Shown here: positions 1 through 7,188 of the stretch, one piece after another
Layout of the letters: each line of letters begins with the position of its first letter
Position numbering within the stretch: position 1 is the first letter of the stretch
NCBI GenBank assembly: GCA_964349515.1
Contig: CAYGHG010000021.1
Span: 1-30,601 of the forward strand
Direction of reading: 5' to 3'
DNA from: CAYGHG01 sp964349515
GTDB taxonomy: Bacteria > Oederibacteriota > PGYV01 > CAYGHG01
DNA: 30,601 bases
Position numbers and translations under genes: made by a program
The notes under the pieces: generated by a model
What the model was told of the DNA's origin: nothing
The model's database searches: none
Seen by the model: only the letters and a program-made list of their open reading frames with translations

Positions 1-245
1 CGGAGGTGTGTCTCTACGATAGGAAAAAAGCATTTTTAAATGTAGAGACAGGCCTCCGTGCCTGTCTCGTAGTTGTTTTAAAGGCCTTATACTACAAAAA
101 GACGGAGACACACGCGGAGGTGTGTCTCTACGATAGGAAAAAAGCATTTTTAAATGTAGAGACAGGCCTCCGTGCCTGTCTCGTAGTTGTTTTAAAGGCC
201 TTATACTACAAAAAGACGGAGACACACGCGGAGGTGTGTCTCTAC
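1..245. repeat. REPIN family A array, upstream flank of RAYT-A
   Basis: Two complete 90-bp units (42-131 and 156-245) and the end of a third (1-17) repeat with an exact 114-bp period, separated by a 24-bp AT-rich linker. Each unit starts with GTAG and ends with CTAC. The first hairpin in unit 1 is GAGACAGGC (45-53) paired with GCCTGTCTC (60-68). The second is GAGACACAC (105-113) paired with GTGTGTCTC (120-128). Read from the minus strand, the second hairpin is also preceded by GTAG, so each unit is two REP sequences in inverted orientation. GTAG at the foot of a hairpin is the known recognition signature of REP/RAYT systems in enterobacteria; its use here is inferred. The array sits about 80 bp before a RAYT gene. 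Confidence 0.9.
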
Positions 246-272
246 GATTAGGAAGAAATAGTAAAAAAAATG

Positions 273-301
273 TTGCTATATTTGTGATGTTTTGATATTT
301 T
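273..301 (+). promoter_or_regulatory. Candidate promoter of RAYT-A
   Basis: A weak sigma70-like pair is visible: TTGCTA (273-278), 17 bp, then TATTTT (296-301), 24 bp ahead of the start codon. A purine-rich ribosome-binding site (GGGGGG, about 315-320) precedes the ATG at 326. The -35 and -10 boxes are imperfect, so this is a suggestion from spacing and position. Confidence 0.35.
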
Positions 302-325
302 GTTTAAAAATGTAGGGGGGATAAC

Positions 326-805
326 ATGACTTTATTCAAAAATAAATACCGTATCGAATCCATACGTCTTAAAAACTGGGACTATTCAACAGGCGCATAT
401 TATTACATAACCATAAACCTGGATATAAGAAGGCCGTTGTTTGGAATAATTAAGGACAGTAAGGCAGTATTAAGCAGAGAAGGTGAAATTGTCGGTGATA
501 CCCTTGAAAACCTGCATAAATACCACAAAATCGAATTACTGGACAGTGTCATCATGCCGGATCACATTCATTTTGTTGTACACAAAATTGGCGGCAAAGA
601 CAAAACACTGTCTGATGTTATTAAAGGCTTTAAAACATTTACAACCAAGAAGATTGGTGAAATTAAAGGGACTGGAACAGTCAAAATATGGCAGAAAGGT
701 TTTTATGAAAGAATAATAAGAAATGAGCGGGAATATTCAAGAATTGCGGAATATATAAGGAATAATCCGGTTGCAGAAGACGATGGTGAATTGGTTTTTG
801 ATTGA
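326..805 (+). CDS. REP-associated tyrosine transposase (RAYT-A, Y1/HUH family)
   Basis: This 159-aa protein has the features of the IS200/IS605-related Y1 transposase-like family called RAYT. The HUH motif is MPDHIHFVV (His80, His82). The probable catalytic tyrosine is Tyr127 in IWQKGFYERIIR, and the family-typical YIRNNPV follows at about 143-149. Such enzymes cleave single-stranded DNA and form a 5'-phosphotyrosine link. In E. coli and Pseudomonas they are thought to mobilise or maintain REP hairpins carrying GTAG. Here the gene sits between family A REPIN units ending at 245 and starting at 824, which makes those repeats its likely substrate. It has its own ribosome-binding site, ends TGA at 803-805, and is not in an operon. 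The sequence looks intact. Confidence 0.9.
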   Translation: MTLFKNKYRIESIRLKNWDYSTGAYYYITINLDIRRPLFGIIKDSKAVLSREGEIVGDTLENLHKYHKIELLDSVIMPDHIHFVVHKIGGKDKTLSDVIKGFKTFTTKKIGEIKGTGTVKIWQKGFYERIIRNEREYSRIAEYIRNNPVAEDDGELVFD

Positions 806-823
806 TTAAAGGTCTTTTTACAT

Positions 824-1028
824 GTAGAGACAGGCTTTAAGTGCCTGTGTCGTAGTTGTTTTAAGGGTCTTATACTACAAAAAGACGAGACACACGCGGA
901 GGTGTGTCTCTACGATAGGAAAAAGGCATTTTTAAATGTAGAGACAGGCCTTAAGTACCTGTCTCGTAGTTGTTTTGAGGGCCTTATACGACAAAAAAGA
1001 CGAGACACACGCGGAGGTGTGTCTCTAC
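824..1028. repeat. REPIN family A array, downstream flank of RAYT-A
   Basis: Two further family A units lie at 824-913 (90 bp) and 938-1028 (91 bp, one extra A in the A-run), again separated by the same AT-rich linker. Both keep GTAG at the left and CTAC at the right. The hairpin loops differ from the upstream copies (ctttaagt and ccttaagt type instead of cctccgt) and the 824 copy has one arm mismatch (CTGTGTC). The stems are otherwise conserved, which fits selection on the hairpin and tetranucleotide rather than on the loop. Confidence 0.88.
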
Positions 1029-1101
1029 GATTTAGGAAAAGACCTTATATAAAATCCTTTATTTACAATCCTATATTTTTATGTTAGTGTATTATATATA
1101 T

Positions 1102-1138
1102 GATTAACAATAGTTAACTACAAATAAATAAGATTAAC
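1102..1138. promoter_or_regulatory. Possible operator region upstream of the RhuM-like gene
   Basis: The AT-rich 120-bp spacer before the HTH-RhuM gene contains GATTAAC twice, 30 bp apart (1102-1108 and 1132-1138), with the palindrome GTTAAC between them (1113-1118). The arrangement could bind a regulator, perhaps the HTH domain of the next gene. It could also be chance in AT-rich DNA, and no convincing -35/-10 pair was found. Confidence 0.25.
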
Positions 1139-1151
1139 GAGGTGAAAAAAC

Positions 1152-1766
1152 ATGCAAAATATAAGGGAAGGCTACATCACTACTGCTGCTTTGGCTTCTC
1201 AGCTTGGGATTAGCCGTATTTCTGTGTTTCATAGGATAAAAAAAGGGCTGATAAAGGCTGAAAGGCTCGGACGGGCATACCTCATACCTATGGCAGAGGC
1301 AAAAATACGCAATACAGAGTCAGACCAGGTCGTAACTTCACGCGGCGGGGTGGTTATTTACCGGGAAAGCGCCAATAAAGCAGGTGTGGAATTCAGGCTT
1401 ATTAACAATAACCTCTGGCTTTCGGTTTCAGAGCTGTCAAAACTATATAACAGGGCTGAAAAGAACATCCGCTCCAACTTGAGCGCACTGATAAATGACG
1501 GCACCTTAAGCGGTACTGCCTGCGTCAATGAATTTATAAACGATGAGGCACAGCCTGACGAGTGCTTCAGCCTTGAGGCGGTAATAGCGCTCGGTTTCAG
1601 GCTGCGCTCAAAGGGGGCTTCGCGTTTTCGCGCCTGGGCGCTTAAAATGATGAGCGATTTTTTGAGGCGCGGGTATGCCATAAACGAGCACGAGCTGGCG
1701 TTTGACAGGAAAAAAGCAGAGGAGTTCAGCCGCGTCGCCGCGGTTGTGGGGAGGCATATAAAATAA
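1152..1766 (+). CDS. HTH domain - RhuM-like protein (short form)
   Basis: The 204-aa product starts with a helix-turn-helix of the excisionase/MerR type (about residues 8-48: ITTAALASQLGISRISVFHR then LGRAYLIP). A region matching RhuM-family proteins follows at about 67-183: VEFRLINNNLWLSVSELSKLY, then the family pattern FSLEAVIALGFRLRSKGASR and RFRAWALKMMSDFLRRGYAIN. RhuM was named from a Salmonella pathogenicity island and its biochemical role is unknown. Usual RhuM proteins are clearly longer after this point; here the protein stops about 20 residues later, so the C-terminal part is missing or this is a compact variant. The N-terminal HTH fused to the RhuM core suggests a DNA-binding role. 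A ribosome-binding site (AGGTG) lies 7 nt before the ATG. The gene stands alone beside the mobile RAYT region. Confidence 0.75.
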   Translation: MQNIREGYITTAALASQLGISRISVFHRIKKGLIKAERLGRAYLIPMAEAKIRNTESDQVVTSRGGVVIYRESANKAGVEFRLINNNLWLSVSELSKLYNRAEKNIRSNLSALINDGTLSGTACVNEFINDEAQPDECFSLEAVIALGFRLRSKGASRFRAWALKMMSDFLRRGYAINEHELAFDRKKAEEFSRVAAVVGRHIK

Positions 1767-1797
1767 AGGGGGGAAAGACAGGAGAACAAGTAAATAA

Positions 1798-1892
1798 GAC
1801 AGAAGTTTTGAGACAAGAGATAAAAGACAGAAGACAGAAGTTTTGAGACAAGGGATAAAAGACAAGAGACAGAAGACAGAAGTTTTGAGACA
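1798..1892 (+). repeat. Purine-rich direct repeats
   Basis: The 19-nt motif GACAGAAGTTTTGAGACAA occurs three times, at 1798-1816, 1833-1851 and 1874-1892, with related GACAAAAGACAAAAG sequence between and after the copies. One strand is almost free of C except within GACA. No coding or RNA structure is apparent; the repeat probably grew by slippage or unequal exchange. Minus-strand open frames through this segment are low-complexity shadows. Confidence 0.75.
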
Positions 1893-1927
1893 AAAGACAA
1901 AAGACAAAAGCTTTAAGACAACGACAT

Positions 1928-2000
1928 CCCTCACCCCGGCCCTCTCCCTAAAAGTAGGGCGAGGGAGGAACGATATCCTCTCCTTCCGGGAGAGGGAAAT
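1928..2000. repeat. Palindromic dispersed repeat, family C
   Basis: A 21-nt C-rich word at 1928-1948 recurs exactly at 13642-13662. Here it is followed by inverted G-rich partners (CCCTCTCCC with GGGCGAGGGAGG, and further on CCTCTCC with GGGAGAGG), giving nested hairpins. Repeats of this CCCTCACCCC-GGCCCTCTCCC kind are common in intergenic DNA of many bacteria. No gene is seen between 1767 and 2085. Confidence 0.65.
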
Positions 2001-2085
2001 TCTAATTTTTACTTTGTTTTCCTTGAATATTTATGCTTCTTAATTTAAAATAGAACATAAATTATATTAAAATACGCGGGGACAA

Positions 2086-2859
2086 ATGGAAAACAGCGGC
2101 AAACTAAAGCAGTGGCAGGAAACCCAGACCCAGTGGGATGACACTGATTTCCTTCAGAACAAAGCAAACGCCCTCATGAAGGCGCGTTGGAAAAGGCTGA
2201 ATAAAAACATTGCATCTATTATTGAAAAACTTGTCGTGGAAAAAAACGAATACATAACACTGCTTGATGCCGGCGCGGGCAGGGGTGATTTTTACCGGCT
2301 TGTCGAGAACTCGCTTAAAAAATACACCGGCATTGAGCCCTCGGAAAAAATGCTCCCAAACGATATCCGCGAGGAGGAGATAGAAATACTGCGCGGCACC
2401 GCGGAAGAGATGAACTACGAAAACGAGTATGACGCCTGCCTTTTTAAAGAGGTGCTGGACCACTGTTATGACCCGGAAAAAGCGCTCAAAAATTCCTATG
2501 CCGCCCTCAAAACAGGGGGTATCGTGATAATATCCCTGACCAACCGCGACTCTTATTACAAACTGCTTTTCAAAAAGCACGCTCAAAAACTGGAAGAAGA
2601 GCACAAGGACCACATAAACAACTTCAACCCCGCTGATGTTGTAAAGCTCTGCGCTGACGCCGGTTTTACAGCCATCAAAGTTAAATCCACAAACTACCTC
2701 AGGCTGCCGTCGTTTCTTGAAAAATTAACAGGCAGGCTTCCGCTGCCTCTTGTATTTTTTATTCTTGACGCAACCGACGCATTGATGAGGCCCTTTCTAA
2801 ACAACAAAGGGGGCAGTTTCATAATCACAGCGGAAAAATCCGGGGGCTGCGCGGTATGA
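2086..2859 (+). CDS. Class I SAM-dependent methyltransferase
   Basis: The 257-aa protein has a Rossmann-type SAM-binding core. Motif I is LLDAGAGRGDFY at about residues 59-70, followed by an acidic end of strand 2 (GIEPSEKML), YDACLFKEVLDH as the motif II region, and LKTGGIVIISL as the post-II strand. This resembles the Methyltransf_11/UbiE-like superfamily, which acts on small molecules and lipids or sugars; the substrate cannot be read from sequence. It is the first gene of the surface-glycan cluster and overlaps the next gene by ATGA (2856-2859), implying translational coupling. A sugar- or lipid-modifying role in glycan synthesis is inferred from context. A weak AT-rich promoter may lie around 2040-2068. 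Confidence 0.85.
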   Translation: MENSGKLKQWQETQTQWDDTDFLQNKANALMKARWKRLNKNIASIIEKLVVEKNEYITLLDAGAGRGDFYRLVENSLKKYTGIEPSEKMLPNDIREEEIEILRGTAEEMNYENEYDACLFKEVLDHCYDPEKALKNSYAALKTGGIVIISLTNRDSYYKLLFKKHAQKLEEEHKDHINNFNPADVVKLCADAGFTAIKVKSTNYLRLPSFLEKLTGRLPLPLVFFILDATDALMRPFLNNKGGSFIITAEKSGGCAV

Positions 2860-4013
2860 GGGCGGCAATTGACGGCAGGATAATATTCCGCCGCGGCGTG
2901 GGGCGCTATACGGCGAATCTTGTAAAAAACCTGATAGAGGTTTCAAAGCAGGACGAGTTTTATGTGTATCTTGACAAAAATTCCGTGCTGACTGATTTTA
3001 TCCGCAGCAAAAACCTGAAATTTAAAAGGCTCAACACCGCAAACCCGCTTTACTACGAGCAGTTTCTGCTTCCCAAGCAGGCGCAGAAAGACAAATGTTC
3101 GGTACTGCACTGCACCGACAACAAACTGCCTGTATTCAGCCGCGCCTTTAAAGGCAAAAAAATAGTAACCATACATGACACGATGTTTGTAAGACCCATA
3201 TCAATGTCTGTTTCAAAGCCGACTGTAAAGCAGAGGGCGGTGGATGCCTATCTGAAAACGGTCATACCTGCTTCCGCAAAACAAGCGGATGCAGTTATAA
3301 CCGTCTCCGAATATTCCAAAAACGACATAATAAAACGGATAGGAACAGAGCCTGACAAAATCAGCGTCATAACAGAGGGCGTGGAGCCGAAGTATAAGGA
3401 GATAAAAGAGAGCAGGAAAATAACAGCCGCTAAAAGTAAGTTCGGGCTTTCAAAGCCTTTCATACTGATGACCGCGGCTTCCGACCTCAGAAAAAACTTT
3501 GACCGCGCTATTGAGGCTTTCAATCTTTTCAACAACATGACCGAATACAAATACCAGCTGGTGATTACATCAATAGGCGCGGAAGAGCTGAAGACCACAA
3601 AGATTCCCGAAAAAATAAAAAGCCTCAACCTGGAAAAGTACGTGACTATAACCGGATATGTGAGCGACGACGAGATGATAGCGCTGTACAACACTGCGCT
3701 GTTTTTTCTCTTTCCTTCAATATGGGAGGGGTTTGGGCTGCAGGTGCTTGAGGCTTTTGCCTGCGGGCTTCCCGTAATATGCGCCTCCAACACATCGTTA
3801 GGCGAGGTCGCGGGGGATGCCGCCATGGCTATTGACCCATACTCGGTTGAGGACATAACCCGCGCCATGACAGAGCTTGAAAAAAGCGAGGCAAAACGGG
3901 CGCAGCTTAAAGAAAAAGGTTTCAGGCAGGCGGAAAAGTTTTCGTGGAAAGAGGCCGCGCAAAAGACGCTGGAGCTTTACAAAAAAACAGCGGGTGTAAA
4001 TGATGGGAAATAA
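2856..4013 (+). CDS. Glycosyltransferase family 4 (GT-B fold)
   Basis: This 385-aa protein is a retaining GT-B glycosyltransferase. The N-terminal domain opens with AAIDGRIIFRRGVGRYTANL, the typical glycine-rich acceptor loop. The C-terminal nucleotide-sugar domain has PSIWEGFGLQVLEAFACGLP, which contains the E-x7-E signature, followed by VICASNTSLGEVAGDAA. Such enzymes transfer a sugar from a nucleotide or lipid-linked donor to a lipid or glycan acceptor on the cytoplasmic side of the membrane. The donor and acceptor are not identifiable. It overlaps the upstream methyltransferase by 4 nt and the downstream GT39-like gene by 14 nt, so the three are probably co-transcribed and coupled. Confidence 0.9.
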   Translation: MRAAIDGRIIFRRGVGRYTANLVKNLIEVSKQDEFYVYLDKNSVLTDFIRSKNLKFKRLNTANPLYYEQFLLPKQAQKDKCSVLHCTDNKLPVFSRAFKGKKIVTIHDTMFVRPISMSVSKPTVKQRAVDAYLKTVIPASAKQADAVITVSEYSKNDIIKRIGTEPDKISVITEGVEPKYKEIKESRKITAAKSKFGLSKPFILMTAASDLRKNFDRAIEAFNLFNNMTEYKYQLVITSIGAEELKTTKIPEKIKSLNLEKYVTITGYVSDDEMIALYNTALFFLFPSIWEGFGLQVLEAFACGLPVICASNTSLGEVAGDAAMAIDPYSVEDITRAMTELEKSEAKRAQLKEKGFRQAEKFSWKEAAQKTLELYKKTAGVNDGK

Positions 4014-5481
4014 AAAAGCGCTTGTCTTTATCGTGACGGCCCTTGCAGGGCTTTTTCTGCGCTGGTTTAACCCCGGGTTAAAACCCGTGTCGCCGGAGGA
4101 GTTTGAAACACTAAGGACCGCGCTCTCGGGGGGGTTTCCTGAAATATTTTTTTCCTCGCTCGCGCACACCGGAAACCCTCCGCTGTTTTATCTCATACAG
4201 GCGCTGTTTCTGAAAGCGGCAGGCGTCTCAGAGTTTTCGCTGAGGCTGTTCCCCGCGCTTGTATCGGCTGTTTCGCTTTTTGTATTTTACAAGCTCTCCC
4301 GCAGCTTTTTCTCGGAAAAGGCCGCGACCATTGCATTTATAGTATTTGCCTTTAACCCCTTTCAGTTTTACGCCGGCCAGCAGGCCGCGGTTTACTGCCT
4401 TGCCCAGCTTTCGCTGATGCTCTGTATTTACTATTTTCTTATCTCTGTAAAATACAATGCATTCACGTTCGGGCCTTTTGTCTTTTGGTCGGCAGTATCG
4501 CTCTACACCCATCACAGCGCGGTTATAGTCCTGGCCGCCATGAACATCCTGATGTTTACATATTTCAGGGAGGAAATAAGGCCGAAGCAGTGGGCGCTGA
4601 GCCAGGTTGTAACAGCGGTGCTGTGGCTGCCGCTCGCGCCGGGGCTTGCCAATAATTTTATTTTTTATCAGCCGTCAGGCGGCGGCAGCGTGGCTGCAAT
4701 TTTTGAAGCGGTAAAAATTTACACCTTTGGCCCTGCCGCGCCGCAGGGGTGGGTTTTTTGGGCGCTGACCGCGGCTGCGCTGTGGTTCATACTTATGGGC
4801 GCGGTGACGAGGCGCCGGATAATGGAAAAAAAGATTGAAAACGCGGTTGTCTTCATAATAGCCGCAGTGCTGGTAGTGCCGTGGCTGCTTTCATTTGCCA
4901 CCGGATTTTTTGACCCGTACAATCTGATAATCGCGGCGCCTTTTATCATACTGCTTTTCGGCATAGGCATGTCATATATGTCAGAGGCGGGCATGGCCCT
5001 GTTTATGGCTGTGTTCCTCGCGGCAGGCGCCTACTCGGCGGTGAGAAGCCACACGGCAAAAGATTTTCTCGCGCCTGACTACGCTTCAGCCTATGCGGAA
5101 GCGGTAAAACAAAACACAGTAACAGTCCACGAGACAGAGCGTTCTTACGCCGCTTTTGAGTTTTACGCGCTTAAGAATAAAACAGGCGCTGACAACAGGG
5201 TGTATGCTGATTTGCAGGAGGCTGAATTAAAAGGCGCGGCGCTGCATATCAAGAAAGCCGGGGATTTAATAAGCAGCAAACTGAAACTTAAAACAAACCC
5301 CAAGCAGGGAAAAATAGACACGCCGGTGTTTGAAGTGCTCGCCCGCAGCACTGGCAGGATTACGCTCATAAAAGAGCCGGGCAGGGGGGTCTTCCCGTAC
5401 CCGAAAGGTTTTGAAACCGCGGGGCAGAAAGACTTCCGCGGTGTGAGGGTGGTTTTGCTGGAAAAGCAGGGGGGCTATTAG
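4000..5481 (+). CDS. GT39-like membrane glycosyltransferase (GT-C fold)
   Basis: The 493-aa protein is polytopic, with a long run of hydrophobic helices over about residues 1-350 and a soluble C-terminal tail. The first periplasmic loop has an acidic pair (VSPEEFETL, about residues 29-37), where GT-C enzymes carry the catalytic Asp/Glu. HTGNPPLFYLIQ resembles the HPPLYY segment of PMT/ArnT-type enzymes. Family members use polyprenyl-phosphate sugars to glycosylate lipids or proteins outside the cytoplasmic membrane. It starts inside the previous GT4 gene and is followed directly by another GT-C gene. The acceptor is unknown. Confidence 0.75.
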   Translation: MMGNKKALVFIVTALAGLFLRWFNPGLKPVSPEEFETLRTALSGGFPEIFFSSLAHTGNPPLFYLIQALFLKAAGVSEFSLRLFPALVSAVSLFVFYKLSRSFFSEKAATIAFIVFAFNPFQFYAGQQAAVYCLAQLSLMLCIYYFLISVKYNAFTFGPFVFWSAVSLYTHHSAVIVLAAMNILMFTYFREEIRPKQWALSQVVTAVLWLPLAPGLANNFIFYQPSGGGSVAAIFEAVKIYTFGPAAPQGWVFWALTAAALWFILMGAVTRRRIMEKKIENAVVFIIAAVLVVPWLLSFATGFFDPYNLIIAAPFIILLFGIGMSYMSEAGMALFMAVFLAAGAYSAVRSHTAKDFLAPDYASAYAEAVKQNTVTVHETERSYAAFEFYALKNKTGADNRVYADLQEAELKGAALHIKKAGDLISSKLKLKTNPKQGKIDTPVFEVLARSTGRITLIKEPGRGVFPYPKGFETAGQKDFRGVRVVLLEKQGGY

Positions 5482-7188
5482 ATGCAGCATTTCATATTCG
5501 CGGCTGCATACGGCTATTATGTGCTGTTTTATTTTAACCTCGGCGAAAAGATTTCAGCCGCTGTTTTTGCGGCTCCCGTGCTTATTTACGGCGCGCTGCT
5601 GCTCGCCTGCCTGCTGCTCTCGCGCATCATGAGGGCTGATTTCAAAATGTTTTTCAAAAGGCTCTCCCCCGCGCTTTACGCGTCGCTGATACTGTTTATC
5701 ACGCCTCTCGCGGTAAAATTCCAGATTCCCGACCCCCACAACTTTACCCTGCGCAAACTCGAGCTAATCCTGGCCGCGGCTTACGTGCTGACGCTCGCGT
5801 ATATGGCGTATAAGTCTTTCAGCTATCTTTACCGCTCCGGGGTGGTGCAGAGGGTGAATGCCAAAAAGGCTTTTTTATATCTGGCGTCTGTATACTTTTT
5901 GTTTTTCTGTTTTTTGACGTTAAGGTATAACCAGGCAAACGAACCCACGGGCGATGAGCCGGCATATCTGCTGACCGCGCACAGCATAGCTTATGACAGG
6001 GATCTGGATATCAGCAACAACTTCGCAAATGAAGATTATAAAAGATTTCACAGCAGGGAGTTAAAACCACAGGGTACGGATATTGAAGTAAACGGAAAAC
6101 TCTACTCATACCACCCGGTACTGTACTCCGCGCTTATAGCGCCTTTTTATTTTGCGGGAGGAAGGACGGGGGTCACGCTTTTTTCCGCGCTTACGGCTTC
6201 TGTGCTTGCGGCCCTTATTTACCTTGTGTGCCTGCATATTACAGGCAGCCCGCGGGGCTCGTTTGCAGCCTCTGTAACTGCAGCTTTATCCATGCCGTTG
6301 ATTGGATTTGTAAATATGATAAGTACAGAAATGATATCCGCGGTAATTCTCTGCTTAGCGTATCTTTTGCTAAAAAAAGAAAAAATAAATACGCTGTTGA
6401 TTTCCGTTCTTGTATCCGCGCTGTTCTGGATGCATATTAAAAACGCCCCGCTTTGCGGCAGCATGGCGCTTCTGTACATTTTCTATATGAGAAAAAAGCC
6501 CCTGCAGATACTTATATTCGGCGGGCTTCAGGCTGTTTTTGCGGCGGGATATTTTTACCTGAATTATTCAAGATTCGGCTCATTGCTGCCTTCGTATTCG
6601 GCCGGCGGCGGGGTAATGGACAGGTTTACCTTTGAAAATATCAGGGGCATACTTGTATATTTTCTTGACAGGCAGCAGGGGCTGCTTTTCTTTTCACCGG
6701 TTTTTCTTCTTTCGTTTGCGGGAGCCGCGCTGCTTTTTAAAAACAGCAGGGCCGCGGCTGTGGAAGCAGCCGTTATATTTGTGCCATATTTTATTTTGAT
6801 AACCTCATGGGATGACTGGGGCACGGGCAACAGCGCACCGAGATATTTTATCCAGATAATGTTCTTGTTTGCCGCCTGCATGGCCGCGCTGTTTGCCTCT
6901 ATGAGGGATAAGCGCCTCTCTGCCGCCGTAAAGGGGCTTTGCGCGTACGGATTTTTAATCTCCTGCGTTATTGCCATAGTGCCGTGGTTCCGCTGGGACA
7001 AGTCAGGCGGCGAGAACTGGGTGTTGTCCATACTTTCTTCGGTTTTTAAGTCTGACATCTCGGGAGCGCTTCCTTCTTTTAAAAATACAATGCCCCACAT
7101 ATCAGTTACGTTGTTTTGGGTTGCGGCAGTTGCGGCACTGAACATAGCGGCATATTTTTTAACAAGAAGCAGGGCGGGGGCGAAATAA
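5482..7188 (+). CDS. Second polytopic GT-C glycosyltransferase-like protein
   Basis: This 568-aa integral membrane protein has at least ten hydrophobic segments. After the first helices, a loop carries TGDEPAYLLTAHSIAYDRDL (about residues 157-176). A GDEP motif followed by YLL and an aromatic/acidic stretch is typical of the GT39/ArnT-like and related GT-C families, where the Asp-Glu pair is catalytic. SYHPVLYSALIAPFYFAGG further resembles the HP-PLY segment. Its ATG follows the preceding stop codon without any spacer, and the next gene begins directly after its own stop. It probably transfers a lipid-linked sugar at the outer face of the inner membrane; acceptor and sugar are unknown. Confidence 0.65.
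   Translation: MQHFIFAAAYGYYVLFYFNLGEKISAAVFAAPVLIYGALLLACLLLSRIMRADFKMFFKRLSPALYASLILFITPLAVKFQIPDPHNFTLRKLELILAAAYVLTLAYMAYKSFSYLYRSGVVQRVNAKKAFLYLASVYFLFFCFLTLRYNQANEPTGDEPAYLLTAHSIAYDRDLDISNNFANEDYKRFHSRELKPQGTDIEVNGKLYSYHPVLYSALIAPFYFAGGRTGVTLFSALTASVLAALIYLVCLHITGSPRGSFAASVTAALSMPLIGFVNMISTEMISAVILCLAYLLLKKEKINTLLISVLVSALFWMHIKNAPLCGSMALLYIFYMRKKPLQILIFGGLQAVFAAGYFYLNYSRFGSLLPSYSAGGGVMDRFTFENIRGILVYFLDRQQGLLFFSPVFLLSFAGAALLFKNSRAAAVEAAVIFVPYFILITSWDDWGTGNSAPRYFIQIMFLFAACMAALFASMRDKRLSAAVKGLCAYGFLISCVIAIVPWFRWDKSGGENWVLSILSSVFKSDISGALPSFKNTMPHISVTLFWVAAVAALNIAAYFLTRSRAGAK

Noticed and set aside
1..251. Tandem repeat as a CRISPR array, or the 81-residue open frame through it as a repeat protein
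   Set aside because: The spacers are identical rather than unique, each unit is a double hairpin with GTAG/CTAC ends, and the open frame exists only because the 114-bp period is a multiple of three. The same holds for the open frame at 902-1087.
1358..1934. Long minus-strand open frames rich in Ser/Leu/Cys
   Set aside because: They run through the purine-rich repeats and the antisense of the RhuM-like gene, have low-complexity translations and no ribosome-binding sites.
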